Notes: generated by a model from the sequence alone, not told the origin. Counted from the stretch's first letter, positions 1 through 7,620 are shown. The stretch is DNA of 28,773 bases from JADJNW01 sp964517145 (GCA_964517145.1 CAZFBN010000063.1:1-28773); one strand, 5' to 3'. Numbers and translations are program-made.

Positions 1-83
1 TGAGCGCTTTACCAAAAGGCATGTACCTGCTGCAAGTGCGTTCGGGCGAGCGCGTGTATGCGAAGAAGGTGCTGGTGCAGTAA
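1..83 (+). CDS. C-terminal end of a T9SS-sorted secreted protein (5' truncated)
   Basis: Only the last 26 codons are present, read from base 3 and ending at TAA 81-83. The peptide contains LPKGMYLLQV, then a charged turn, and ends KKVLVQ. This is the usual ending of the type A T9SS sorting domain: a GxYxLxV strand followed by a short strand with lysines and a terminal hydrophobic residue. Such domains direct proteins through the outer membrane of Bacteroidota, where they are cut off and the cargo is released or anchored. The nature of the cargo cannot be told because it lies outside the window. Confidence 0.8.
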   Translation, partial: SALPKGMYLLQVRSGERVYAKKVLVQ

Positions 84-221
84 AAATTAAATTTGAAAAG
101 GGTTCTAACTTAACGTGAGTTATGGATAAAATTTGTTGTAGAATATTGATAATCAGCCAATAAACATACGCTGAAGAGGCTACACAAAAACGCAGCCAAC
201 ATCGGCTCTTTCTTTATTTAA

Positions 222-290
222 ACCACCTTAGTCACCAAAGTACACCTAAGAACGGCACCTCCTAAGGTGTACTTAAGTGCCTAAGGTGGT
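222..290. repeat. Long two-tier inverted repeat (hairpin)
   Basis: The outer arms are ACCACCTTAG at 222-231 and its exact reverse complement at 281-290. The inner arms are 238-250 and 262-274, thirteen pairs with one mismatch (A248/A264), enclosing an 11-base loop. All arms share the core ACCTNAG/CTNAGGT, so the element looks built from copies of one short motif. It is not followed by a T-run on either strand, so it is not a typical terminator by itself. Function unknown. Confidence 0.8.
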
Positions 291-357
291 AAAAAAGATT
301 CAGCGAAGCTGAATCCATTATTTACGTTAACATAGTAAAAACGGAATATACGCTTCC

Positions 358-395
358 CAACTGCCGGGCTTTTACGAGTCGGGCAGTTGTTTTTT
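358..395 (+). terminator. Rho-independent terminator, far from the upstream gene
   Basis: An 8-bp perfect stem (CAACTGCC 358-365 with GGCAGTTG 382-389) is followed directly by six Ts (390-395). It reads on the plus strand. The nearest plus-strand gene stops at 83, so either that gene has a 3' UTR of about 300 bases containing the 222-290 hairpin, or the terminator serves an unrecognised small RNA. Confidence 0.75.
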
Positions 396-412
396 AACCG
401 CTGAGGTAAGTT

Positions 413-720
413 AAAGAACCTCTATAGGTTCTGTAAAGATGCTTTATAGGTTCAAGCAAGAACCTCTGTAGGTTGAACAAAGATGCTTTGTAGGTTCAAT
501 AAAGAACCTTTAAAGGTTGTACAAAGAACCTACATAGGTTGAAAAAAGAACTTTCTTAGGTTCAACAGAGTACCCCAATAGGTTGAGGAAAGATGCTATA
601 TAGGTTAAGCAAAGATGCCCTATAGGTTCAAGGAAGAACCCCAATAGGTTAAATGAAGATGCTCTATAGGTTGAGCAGAGCACCCTTATAGGTTCTTTAT
701 GTTACCTGGACAGGTTCAAT
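413..720. repeat. Array of fourteen 22-bp tandem repeats, each a near-palindrome
   Basis: Fourteen units of exactly 22 bp begin at 413, 435, 457 and so on; a decayed fifteenth follows at 721-742. The approximate consensus is aaaGAACCTnTATAGGTTnan. AGGTT sits at offset 14-18 in all fourteen units. The left half is GAACC in units 1, 3, 5, 6 and 11, GATGC in units 2, 4, 9, 10 and 12, and a variant in the other four. GAACC units form the dyad AACCT-N4-AGGTT (unit 5 is fully symmetric), and the linker between neighbouring units often gives the reverse dyad GGTTC-N-GAACC. The 22-bp period is not a multiple of three, so this is not a protein repeat. There are no spacers, so it is not CRISPR. It lies between two convergent genes. 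Function unknown. Confidence 0.95.
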
Positions 721-931
721 AACTTACCCTTTTATTTTAGGTACATCGTGAATGCCGATGGGATTTTTGCTGAGTGACGCAGAATAAAAAGAGCGGGTAT
801 TTCTTTTGTGATAATGAGGATTTTAACGGTGAAACGCTCCCCTAAACACCCGCTCCATGGCATCCCCTACCGGGATGCAGATAAGAGAATAGGAACCGAT
901 TTTAATTGATAATAGAATGTTCCCAGCTTTT
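721..931. other. Rest of the convergent intergenic block, with two small inverted repeats
   Basis: No gene is seen. GAGCGGGT (791-798) is the reverse complement of 848-855, and GCATCCC (860-866) pairs with GGGATGC (872-878) around a 5-base loop. The second hairpin is 54 bases past the stop of the minus-strand oxidoreductase and could end its transcript, but no T-run follows it. The stretch 84-221, on the other side of the array, holds nothing recognisable. Confidence 0.5.
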
Positions 932-1690
932 TTACAATCCCTTCACACTCATCCCCCCATCAACGCTTAGGTTTTGACCAGTGATGTAGGAGGCTTTGTC
1001 CATTGCCAAAAAAGCGATCGCGCTTGCCATTTCATCAGCTTGAGCGACGCGTTCCATCGGCGTTCGATTCAAAATCGCATTCATTCTTTCAGGATTGGTG
1101 AGCACCGACACAGTGAGGGGCGTATCGGTGTACCAGGGTGACACCGCATTGACACGAATGCCGTATTTTGCCCATTCCACTGCTAGGTTGCGGGTAAACA
1201 TGATTTCTGCTGCCTTTGTCATAGCATAAGGCGCACCCGAAGCCACATCGACCGAGCCTGCCACAGAAGCAACATTGATAACGGCAGCGTTGCCCGTTTT
1301 TGCCAATGCCGGAAACAGCGCCCGACTTAATTCAAACAAGCTGAACAGGTTGATTTCAAAGAGGTTACGCACTTCGGTGGTGGAGTAATCGAGGGTTGAT
1401 CTGCGAATGTTGGTACCGGCATTGTTCACCAGAATATCCAGGCTATCCCACAAATCATTCACCTTCTGCACAATGAGCTGCCGCCCTTCTTCTGTGGCTA
1501 CATCAGCCATCAAACCATGCAAAGGCAGGTTTGGGCGAGCCTCCAGCGCTTCTTTCAAGGCATCTTCGCCACGCGCTACGATGAGCACTTCTGCGCCCAA
1601 ATTCAAAAATTCGTCTGCAACTGCTAAACCGATTCCTTTAGAGCCGCCGGTAATGAGCGCTCTTTTCCCAGTTAAAGTCCAGGGTTTCAT
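932..1690 (-). CDS. SDR family oxidoreductase, tropinone reductase-like
   Basis: A 252-residue classical short-chain dehydrogenase/reductase, full length for the family. The Rossmann cofactor motif TGGSKGIG is at residues 14-21, NNAG at 89-92, and the catalytic tetrad is complete: N114, S142, Y155 and K159 (YAMTK). The stretch NAVSPWYTDTPL at 181-192 and the C-terminal ITGQNLSVDGG resemble the plant tropinone-reductase-like subgroup, which reduces ketones with NADPH. R40 after the second strand also fits NADPH preference. The substrate cannot be read from the sequence. The protein is cytosolic with no signal peptide. The start is the ATG at 1690, just downstream of a good -7 box. It is divergent from hemW, with no functional link apparent. 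Confidence 0.9.
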   Translation of the reverse strand: MKPWTLTGKRALITGGSKGIGLAVADEFLNLGAEVLIVARGEDALKEALEARPNLPLHGLMADVATEEGRQLIVQKVNDLWDSLDILVNNAGTNIRRSTLDYSTTEVRNLFEINLFSLFELSRALFPALAKTGNAAVINVASVAGSVDVASGAPYAMTKAAEIMFTRNLAVEWAKYGIRVNAVSPWYTDTPLTVSVLTNPERMNAILNRTPMERVAQADEMASAIAFLAMDKASYITGQNLSVDGGMSVKGL

Positions 1691-1725
1691 TTTTCGTTTT
1701 GTTTTGATTTAAGTGAAATTAGCAG

Positions 1726-1733
1726 CAAAGATA
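1726..1733 (-). promoter_or_regulatory. -7 box of the SDR gene promoter
   Basis: On the minus strand this reads TATCTTTG, a perfect match to the Bacteroidota TAnnTTTG box, 35 bases before the ATG. No clear TTG is seen at the expected -33 distance. Confidence 0.5.
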
Positions 1734-1845
1734 AAAAGCTCTTTTTTCTAATAAGATTTTTTAAAAAGTTTAACACGATTTCAAAATGGCATCCAAATGG
1801 GTGTTTGGAGTGTTTAGAAAAAGATTTGTGTAAAACAAAACCTCC

Positions 1846-3030
1846 ATGGCAGGATTGTACCTACATATTCCTTTTTGCAAACAGGCGTGCCACTATTGCA
1901 ATTTTCATTTCTCGACTTCGCTCAAGCAGAAACCGGCTATGGTGCAAGCCATTTTGAAGGAGTTGGGATGGCGGCAGGATTATTTGGAAAACAAAACACT
2001 CACGTCTATTTACTTTGGAGGCGGCACACCTTCGCTGCTCGATGAAGCAGAATTGAATGCCATTTTTGAAAAAATAGATCGCTTGTTTAACATAGCATCC
2101 GACGCGGAAATTACATTGGAAGCCAATCCGGATGATCTGACCCTTGAAAAATTGCAAAGCTTGAAGCAAACACCCGTCAATCGCCTCAGCATTGGTATTC
2201 AGTCTTTTGCAGAAGCAGATTTGCAATTTATGAATCGCGCCCACAACGCTACCGAGGCAAAAGTTTGTATTGAAAATGCGTTGAACACTGGATTTAAAAA
2301 TTTAACGGTGGATTTAATTTATGGTTCGCCGACCACAAGTGACACACAATGGATTGAAAATGTGGAACTTGTAACCAGTTATGGCATTCCACACTTGTCT
2401 TGTTACGCACTGACCGTGGAGGAAAAAACAGCATTGGCGCATTTTGTAAAAACCGGCAAAGCGCCAGCCATAGAAGAGGAGCAAGCAGCGCGACAGTTTG
2501 AAATTTTAATACAATTGCTTGAAAATAAAGGATATGAACATTACGAAATTTCTAACTTTGCAAAGCCTGGCTGGTACGCGCGGCACAATTCGAGTTATTG
2601 GCTGGGCGAACCCTATTTAGGCGTTGGTCCGGCCGCGCATTCGTTTGATGGTAAAAACACCCGCCAGTGGAATGTGGCGAATAACGCTCGGTATATGGGG
2701 GTGTTGGAAGATTGGAAGGGTGGAAGATTGGAAGATTGGAAGATTGGAAGGGTGGAAAATGAAAATATGGAGGGGCTGTTTGAACAAGAAATCCTCTCGC
2801 TTGCGCAGCGCTACAATGAGTATGTTATGACAAGCCTTCGCACGATGTGGGGCACGCAACTTGCTCAAATTCAGAAATTTGGACAAGTATTTGAATCTCA
2901 TTTTTTACATATTGTAAAAGATTTTATTTCAAAAGGTTGGGTTATCCAAACAAAAGATGCCTTTTTGTTGAGCAAAGAAGGAAAGCTGTTGGCGGACTTT
3001 ATTGCTGCCGAATTATTTGTTAGCACGTAG
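1846..3030 (+). CDS. hemW: Radical SAM heme chaperone HemW
   Basis: A 394-residue radical SAM protein. Near the N-terminus are C11, C15 and C18 (CxxxCxxC), which bind the 4Fe-4S cluster. Position 20 is Phe rather than the fourth Cys of the true coproporphyrinogen oxidase HemN, which marks the protein as HemW. Other family motifs follow: YFGGGTPSLL near residue 56, LSIGIQSF near 115, YEISNFAKPG near 227, and the HemW C-terminal domain from about 310 (RYNEYVMTSLRT). HemW binds heme and is thought to insert it into respiratory enzymes. The start is the ATG at 1846, directly followed by the conserved LYLHIPFC. Residues 289-304 are encoded entirely by six 8-bp repeats and form an extra loop before the C-terminal domain. 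It converges with the DEAD-box gene. Confidence 0.93.
   Translation: MAGLYLHIPFCKQACHYCNFHFSTSLKQKPAMVQAILKELGWRQDYLENKTLTSIYFGGGTPSLLDEAELNAIFEKIDRLFNIASDAEITLEANPDDLTLEKLQSLKQTPVNRLSIGIQSFAEADLQFMNRAHNATEAKVCIENALNTGFKNLTVDLIYGSPTTSDTQWIENVELVTSYGIPHLSCYALTVEEKTALAHFVKTGKAPAIEEEQAARQFEILIQLLENKGYEHYEISNFAKPGWYARHNSSYWLGEPYLGVGPAAHSFDGKNTRQWNVANNARYMGVLEDWKGGRLEDWKIGRVENENMEGLFEQEILSLAQRYNEYVMTSLRTMWGTQLAQIQKFGQVFESHFLHIVKDFISKGWVIQTKDAFLLSKEGKLLADFIAAELFVST
2710..2757 (+). repeat. Six tandem 8-bp repeats inside hemW
   Basis: Six octamers of the form G(A/G)(T/G)TGGAA follow each other: GATTGGAA, GGGTGGAA, GATTGGAA three times, GGGTGGAA. A partial copy (TTGGAA) precedes them. Total length is 48 bp, exactly 16 codons (D289-E304), read as a DWK/GRLE-type peptide. 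Because 8 is not a multiple of 3, gain or loss of one unit would frameshift hemW. Confidence 0.95.
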
Positions 3031-3081
3031 CACACGCCGCCTCCTCGTTTTTCTATCCTGGTGGTCAGCGTGTGCTTCGTG
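3024..3081. repeat. Inverted repeat between convergent hemW and DEAD-box genes
   Basis: GCACACGC at 3030-3037 pairs perfectly with 3068-3075, and outer CACG (3024-3027) pairs with CGTG (3078-3081). It spans the hemW stop codon and almost the whole 59-base gap. The only T-run is in the loop, so a terminator role for either gene is possible but unproven. Confidence 0.5.
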
Positions 3082-3089
3082 GTTCAATA

Positions 3090-4322
3090 TTATCTTCGGT
3101 TTCTACTATAATTTCGATTTCGGTCTTGCTCAGCGGGACGTGCTTTATTGGAGCGAAAATTCGCGGCATTTGCCGGTGCAATCGCTCGCACATGGCTGTA
3201 AGGATGCTCTTCCACAACTGCCAGGCGCTTGTTGGTCAATCGTTCAATGCCATTCAGGTACTTGCGTTCTTCTCTGCCACAGAAAGAAATAGCGATGCCG
3301 CTAGAACCTGCCCTACCTGTACGACCGATGCGGTGTACGTAGGTTTCTGCCTGTTCGGGAATTTCATAATTAAACACATGTGTAATGTCATCAATATCAA
3401 TGCCTCGCGCGGCAATATCAGAAGCTACGAGAATATGAATGCGTCCGCGTTTGAAATCATCCAGTACCCGCTGGCGCTCATTTTGCGTTTTGTTGCCGTG
3501 AATAGCGCCGGTAGAAATAGAAGCCCGTTCGAGCAATTTTGCAAGTTTATCCGCACCATATTTGGTTCTGGTAAAAACAATGCCTTTTTTAATCGAATGC
3601 TCCCGAATGAGGTGCCGCAGCAGGTCCACTTTGCCCGGTTTTTCTACCATATAAAATTTTTCTTCAATGCTACGCTTCTCCTTTGGCGGCTCAATGGTGA
3701 CTTGCTGTGGTTTGTACAAAAATTGATTTGCAATATCTCTAACCTCGCGCGACATGGTAGCGGAGAAGAGCAAAGTCTGGCGTTCTTTGGGCAGCATCGC
3801 CATAATCCGCTTCATGTCGTGAATGAATCCCATATCGAGCATACGGTCGGCTTCATCCAGCACACATATTTCGATATTATGAATCGTAACCAAACCCTGA
3901 TTGGCAAAATCGAGTAATCTGCCCGGCGTTGCGATCAAAATATCTGCGCCATATCGCAGACCCGCCAACTGCGAGTGCATGGGCACCCCACCAAACAAAA
4001 TGGCGCTGCGCAAGCCCGTGTGCCGCGCATAGATGTCCACATTTTCTGCAATTTGAATGGCTAACTCCCGCGTAGGCGAGATGATCACGGCGCGAATGGG
4101 GCGCAGTTTGCTCGTCTCTTGCGGCGTTTCCAGCAAATATTGTAAAATTGGCAAGGAAAAAGCAGCAGTTTTGCCCGTGCCTGTTTGAGCGCACGCAATA
4201 AGATCGTCGCCCTGCAATACGATGGGTATTGCCTGTTGTTGAATGGGAGTTGGATGGGTATATCCTTCGGATTTTAAATTACGGAGGAGTTGTTCATCAA
4301 GACCCAAGTCTTTGAATGTCAT
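3090..4322 (-). CDS. rhlE: DEAD-box RNA helicase, RhlE type
   Basis: A 410-residue superfamily 2 RNA helicase with all core motifs: Q-motif PTPIQ at 24-28, Walker A AQTGTGKT at 45-52, PTREL at 83-87, DEAD at 156-159, SAT at 187-189, and HRIGRTGR at 330-337. The N-terminus MTFKDLGL is the family's usual start, so the ATG at 4322 is chosen. The open frame continues 26 codons upstream through a hairpin but has no family match there. A basic, low-complexity tail (RNRNYSRNRR) probably adds nonspecific RNA contacts. Such helicases remodel RNA in ribosome assembly, mRNA decay and cold growth. The untranslated leader is predicted to be about 150 bases, with a 12-bp hairpin ending 10 bases before the start codon, which suggests translational control. 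Confidence 0.93.
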   Translation of the reverse strand: MTFKDLGLDEQLLRNLKSEGYTHPTPIQQQAIPIVLQGDDLIACAQTGTGKTAAFSLPILQYLLETPQETSKLRPIRAVIISPTRELAIQIAENVDIYARHTGLRSAILFGGVPMHSQLAGLRYGADILIATPGRLLDFANQGLVTIHNIEICVLDEADRMLDMGFIHDMKRIMAMLPKERQTLLFSATMSREVRDIANQFLYKPQQVTIEPPKEKRSIEEKFYMVEKPGKVDLLRHLIREHSIKKGIVFTRTKYGADKLAKLLERASISTGAIHGNKTQNERQRVLDDFKRGRIHILVASDIAARGIDIDDITHVFNYEIPEQAETYVHRIGRTGRAGSSGIAISFCGREERKYLNGIERLTNKRLAVVEEHPYSHVRAIAPANAANFRSNKARPAEQDRNRNYSRNRR

Positions 4323-4332
4323 GCAGTTGATT

Positions 4333-4389
4333 GATTGATTATTGTCAATTGTTGATTGGGAAATTTTTCTGATAAAACAATAATCAATC
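4333..4389. repeat. Inverted repeat in the leader of the DEAD-box gene
   Basis: GATTGATTATTG (4333-4344) and its exact reverse complement CAATAATCAATC (4378-4389) can form a 12-bp stem, 13 with the next outer pair. The near arm ends 10 bases before the helicase ATG on the minus strand. The sequence is built of TTGA/ATTG repeats, a low-complexity style. Confidence 0.8.
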
Positions 4390-4481
4390 ACAATTAACAA
4401 TGCTAAAAAAAAGAAGGATTACAAAATTTTTTAAATTTCTATTTCTATAAAACTACTGTAATCCTACGCGATTTATAACGA

Positions 4482-4489
4482 CAAATGTA
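4482..4489 (-). promoter_or_regulatory. -7 box for the DEAD-box helicase gene
   Basis: The minus strand reads TACATTTG, matching TAnnTTTG. It implies a transcript start near 4475 and a leader of about 150 bases. The upstream TTG element is not evident. Confidence 0.45.
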
Positions 4490-4607
4490 CGATAATAGTT
4501 TCATTATAAAAAATATCCTAGTTTTGCTATGGACTTTTTCCTTGAAAAAAATCCGTTTTTTTTAAAATAATACAACCTAAGTTTTTCCCATTTTAAAAAA
4601 ATTGTTG

Positions 4608-4615
4608 TATCTTTC
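4608..4615 (+). promoter_or_regulatory. Probable -7 box for the exonuclease gene
   Basis: TATCTTTC differs from TAnnTTTG only in the last base and lies 19 bases before the ATG at 4635. It gives a very short leader. The -33 element is not clear. Confidence 0.35.
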
Positions 4616-4634
4616 AAGGCTAAATTGACATAAA

Positions 4635-5387
4635 ATGTTGGAACAGATTGACATTGCCAATGTGTTGTTTTTGGACATCGAAACGGTGTCAAACAAAATG
4701 GATTATGAAGAGCTGGACGACGAAATGAAGGAGTTGTGGTACTTGAAAAGTCGCTCCGTTGCCAAAAAACCAGTGGAAGAACTCACCGAAGACGAAGTTG
4801 CCAATGTGTATTATGAACGGGCGGGCATCTTTGCAGAATTTGGAAAAATTGTCTGCATTTCAGTGGGTATCGTGCATCGCAGCAAAGAGGACAATCGCTT
4901 GCGCCTGCGCCTGAAATCCTTCGCCGGAGATGACGAGTACGAATTGCTGCAAGAATTTTGCAAGTTACTCAATCAATATTACTTCGATCCACTCAAGCAC
5001 TTCATGTGCGGTCACAACATCAAAGAATTTGACATTCCCTACATCTGTCGGCGCATGGTGGTGCATCAAATGCCGTTTCCGGATTTGCTCAACATTGCCG
5101 GAAAAAAACCTTGGGAAACCAAGCATTTGCTGGATACCATGGAGCTTTGGAAGTTTGGTGACAACAAAAACTTTACCTCCATGCGGCTGTTGGCTGCCGT
5201 GTTAGGCTTCCCCTCGCCCAAAGACGACATGGATGGCAGTCAGGTCGGCTCTGTGTTTTGGGAAGAAGGCGATGTGGAACGCATTGCGCATTATTGTGAA
5301 AAAGACGTGCTGGCTACTGTTCAACTGTTTTTGCGGTTCAAACGTATGCCTATTTTGGTTGAAGAGCAGGTGCAACATGTGAAATGA
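4635..5387 (+). CDS. PolB-like DEDDy 3'-5' exonuclease
   Basis: A 250-residue stand-alone exonuclease of the DNA polymerase B exonuclease-like type (Pfam DNA_pol_B_exo2 family). The three exo motifs are visible: Exo I LDIET with D14 and E16, Exo II GHNIKEFDIP with D133, and Exo III YCEKD with Y220 and D224, so the DEDDy metal site is complete. There is no polymerase domain. It probably trims 3' ends of DNA (or RNA) with two metal ions; the physiological substrate is not known from the sequence. The ATG at 4635 fits a -7 box 19 bases upstream. It is divergent from the helicase and converges on the GHL10 gene 69 bases away. Confidence 0.85.
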   Translation: MLEQIDIANVLFLDIETVSNKMDYEELDDEMKELWYLKSRSVAKKPVEELTEDEVANVYYERAGIFAEFGKIVCISVGIVHRSKEDNRLRLRLKSFAGDDEYELLQEFCKLLNQYYFDPLKHFMCGHNIKEFDIPYICRRMVVHQMPFPDLLNIAGKKPWETKHLLDTMELWKFGDNKNFTSMRLLAAVLGFPSPKDDMDGSQVGSVFWEEGDVERIAHYCEKDVLATVQLFLRFKRMPILVEEQVQHVK

Positions 5388-5391
5388 AAAA

Positions 5392-5450
5392 TGGTGATTG
5401 GTGAACAGCCATTGGGGAGAATGTGGGTTCGCCCAAATAACCGATCACCA
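5392..5450. repeat. Imperfect inverted repeat between convergent genes
   Basis: TGGTGATTGGT (5392-5402) pairs with ACCGATCACCA (5440-5450) with one T/C difference (a G-U pair in RNA). It fills the 69-base gap between the exonuclease and the GHL10 gene. The low-complexity TGATTGG style resembles the other intergenic hairpins in the window. A T-rich terminator tail is missing. Confidence 0.6.
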
Positions 5451-5456
5451 ACTATC

Positions 5457-7064
5457 CTAATTTTGCTGGTAATTTTCAACATTTTCTTCGGGCGCAATTT
5501 GCTCTTCGGGTGGCGTTATGCCTTTCACCTGCACGCTGCGAGGCTTGCTGGTCTTGCTTTCGAGGTGTTGCCGATTGACAGCGCTGACTACATAGGTGTA
5601 AGTTGTTTCATCTTCAATCGAAAAATCCATGTGCTGGAAGCGATTGTCTTTTTTGAATAAAGGACTGATGTGAATGATGCTTTCCGCATCTTCAAAGTCG
5701 CCCGTTTTTTCGCCAAAAAAACGATACACGACGTAGTAAGCAGGCGGCTTCGCGCGGTCTTCTGCATTTGGTTTCCAACGAAGGCGTACCCGTTTTTCTT
5801 TTTTTTGCAAACGTGGCTTTTTCAGCACCGGTTCTTTGTATTTTTTTTCAAACACATCTGGCGGCAAAGGCAGCAAAGCCGGGCGCTTGAAATAAGATGT
5901 CAAAGAATCGCGAATGCCTAGGCGGTTTTCCAAAATGGATTTGGCGCTGAAAAAAGCACTGCCCTGCGCTACGGCGTTGCGGCGGTTGAGTTGGAGTTGT
6001 TTTGGAATTTCGTTTGGGCTTGACCACGCAGGTTCCCGATCATTTTGCACCTTGTACGCGGCGTGCCCGATGTACAAATTGCGTTGATAATTGCGAGACC
6101 CCCACCACCCTAACAACGTTGCATAATCCGCCGGTTGAAATCCAATATTCCAGTACAACTGTGGAATGGCATAATCTACCCAACCTTCTCGCATCCATTT
6201 TACTACATCTGCATACAAATCATCATACGTAGTTGCACCTGCACGTGTGTCAGACCCTGTCGCATCTTTGTCTTTGTTGCGCCAAACACCAAAAGGGCTG
6301 ACGCCAAACTGCACGTGCGGCTTCACCAATTTAATCATGCCGTGTACCCCGGAGATGAGCGAATCGACATTGCTTCTGCGCCAATCTTCAATATTACCAT
6401 ACCCTCTGCCGTATTTTTTAAAATCTAAACTATCCGGATATGGCTCATTTACAATTTTATACGGATAAAAATAATCATCAAAGTGAACGGCATCAATATC
6501 ATATTTTGCTAATACTTCTGCGACAACCCCGATAATGTGCTCGCGCACTTGTGGCAACGCCGGATTGAAATAAAATTTATTGCCGTAGCGCACCATCCAA
6601 TCGCGATGCGTTCGGAAAACATGATTCGGTGCCAAGGTAATGGTGTCCATATCCATCGTTGCACGGTACGGATTGAACCAGGCGTGAAACTCAAAGCCCA
6701 TCTTATGCGCTTCTTCGATCATAAATTCCAAGGGATCATACAGTGGTTCTGGCGCAATGCCCTGTTTACCAGTCAAATACTCCGACCAGGGCGCAAGCTC
6801 GCTGGGATAAAACGCATCTGCCGCCGGGCGAATTTGGACGATGACGGCGTTAAAACCTACTTTTTTAAATTGATCCAGTAAATATTTCCACTGCTCCTTG
6901 TGCGCAATGGGATTGGTAGTCGGCTGACGCGGAAAGTCAATGTTCGTAATAGTCGCCACCCAAACACCGCGGAACTCCCGCTTAGGCGAGAATGTTTGCG
7001 CAGATAGCGCGATCACCATACAAAGGAATGACAGACAGGCAATTAACCTTGGCAAATAGTTCAT
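5457..7064 (-). CDS. Exported GHL10 (DUF187) family glycoside hydrolase-like protein
   Basis: A 535-residue protein. The start is taken as the ATG at 7064, because the N-terminus then forms a signal peptide (about 1-23, hydrophobic core then ALSAQ); the open frame extends 17 codons further up without support. Residues 29 to about 350 match the glycosyl hydrolase-like 10 family: FRGVWVATITNIDFP, AVIVQIRPAADAFYP at 73-87, FHAWFNPYR at 126-134, HFDDYFYPY at 194-202, and a WVDYAIPQLYWNIGF stretch. These form a TIM barrel with acidic residues at the strand ends. The C-terminal 130 residues are lysine-rich and then resemble a fibronectin type III-like fold. Family members act on peptidoglycan-like or other glycans; the substrate here is unknown. 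The protein is expected in the periplasm or at the surface. Confidence 0.88.
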   Translation of the reverse strand: MNYLPRLIACLSFLCMVIALSAQTFSPKREFRGVWVATITNIDFPRQPTTNPIAHKEQWKYLLDQFKKVGFNAVIVQIRPAADAFYPSELAPWSEYLTGKQGIAPEPLYDPLEFMIEEAHKMGFEFHAWFNPYRATMDMDTITLAPNHVFRTHRDWMVRYGNKFYFNPALPQVREHIIGVVAEVLAKYDIDAVHFDDYFYPYKIVNEPYPDSLDFKKYGRGYGNIEDWRRSNVDSLISGVHGMIKLVKPHVQFGVSPFGVWRNKDKDATGSDTRAGATTYDDLYADVVKWMREGWVDYAIPQLYWNIGFQPADYATLLGWWGSRNYQRNLYIGHAAYKVQNDREPAWSSPNEIPKQLQLNRRNAVAQGSAFFSAKSILENRLGIRDSLTSYFKRPALLPLPPDVFEKKYKEPVLKKPRLQKKEKRVRLRWKPNAEDRAKPPAYYVVYRFFGEKTGDFEDAESIIHISPLFKKDNRFQHMDFSIEDETTYTYVVSAVNRQHLESKTSKPRSVQVKGITPPEEQIAPEENVENYQQN

Positions 7065-7078
7065 ACGTGTAATTTTAA

Positions 7079-7112
7079 CAAAAGTACAAGTTATCTGCGG
7101 GAACTCCATCAA
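7079..7112 (-). promoter_or_regulatory. Promoter of the GHL10 gene
   Basis: The minus strand reads TACTTTTG at 7086-7079, a perfect TAnnTTTG box, with TTG at 7112-7110 (23-base spacing, slightly long). The predicted start near 7073 leaves a leader under 10 bases and supports the ATG at 7064 over the longer frame. Confidence 0.5.
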
Positions 7113-7544
7113 CAAATGCTAAAAAGCTCGCTTTTGTTATTCGACAATAAATCTACGGTTTATTTACTTTTTAGTAAACGCTGGAATCAATTAAATCATT
7201 ATTTCCATGTGAATGCGAACTAGCAGGCGCCTATCGGTTGAAAAAAGATGTTTTATCGAGTCTTGATAAACAAATCAGCTTTAAAATCCAATGCCCAGGC
7301 ACATCATAAAACCTCGTTTTTTTACTTTATCTATCTCACTCAAAATCTATATTATAGTTTTTCCAATCATTACTTTTTTTTATAAAATAGGGATTTTAAT
7401 GAAATTATAAATGCGCTTTGTGCGAACTCCAATATTCCCAAAGCCTGCATCGGATGCCAATATTCGAGTGGGCAAGTGCCGACACGGCAACAAACGACAA
7501 CAAAGATAACAACTTGTTTTTCAAGGCGTTAGGGAGTTGTGTAA
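7113..7544. other. Gene-free AT-rich stretch between two minus-strand genes
   Basis: No open frame with family resemblance is seen on either strand. Small signals only: a 9-mer CCAATATTC repeated at 7429 and 7457, a possible hairpin of AATAAA/TTTATT around 7146-7163, and short dyads. The somewhat higher GC at 7410-7500 may be a remnant of a lost gene, but I cannot name it. Confidence 0.4.
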
Positions 7545-7592
7545 AATATAATAAAGGGATTTACTAAATTTTTAAAAATTTAATAAATCCCT
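7545..7592 (-). terminator. Terminator of the Gfo/Idh gene
   Basis: AGGGATTTA (7555-7563) pairs exactly with 7584-7592. After one C/A mismatch, a further nine bases (7565-7573) pair with 7574-7582, making a nearly gap-free palindrome with an A/T centre. Reading on the minus strand it is followed by a T-rich tail (TTATTATATTTT). It lies 29 bases past the stop codon at 7621. Confidence 0.75.
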
Positions 7593-7620
7593 CATTATTC
7601 ATATTTATGATGCTAATTTA

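Noticed and set aside
413..720. CRISPR-like array
   Set aside because: The repeats are contiguous 22-bp units with no unique spacers, and no cas genes are present in the window.
791..855. tRNA-like element with an 8-bp acceptor-like stem
   Set aside because: There is no T-loop or anticodon arm on either strand; only the outer inverted repeat is present.
3072..3917. Long plus-strand ORF of 281 codons opposite the DEAD-box gene
   Set aside because: It is the antisense shadow of a gene with all helicase motifs on the minus strand.
7429..7465. Direct repeat CCAATATTC as a possible insertion footprint
   Set aside because: Nine bases, AT-rich, without an element or inverted ends between the copies.
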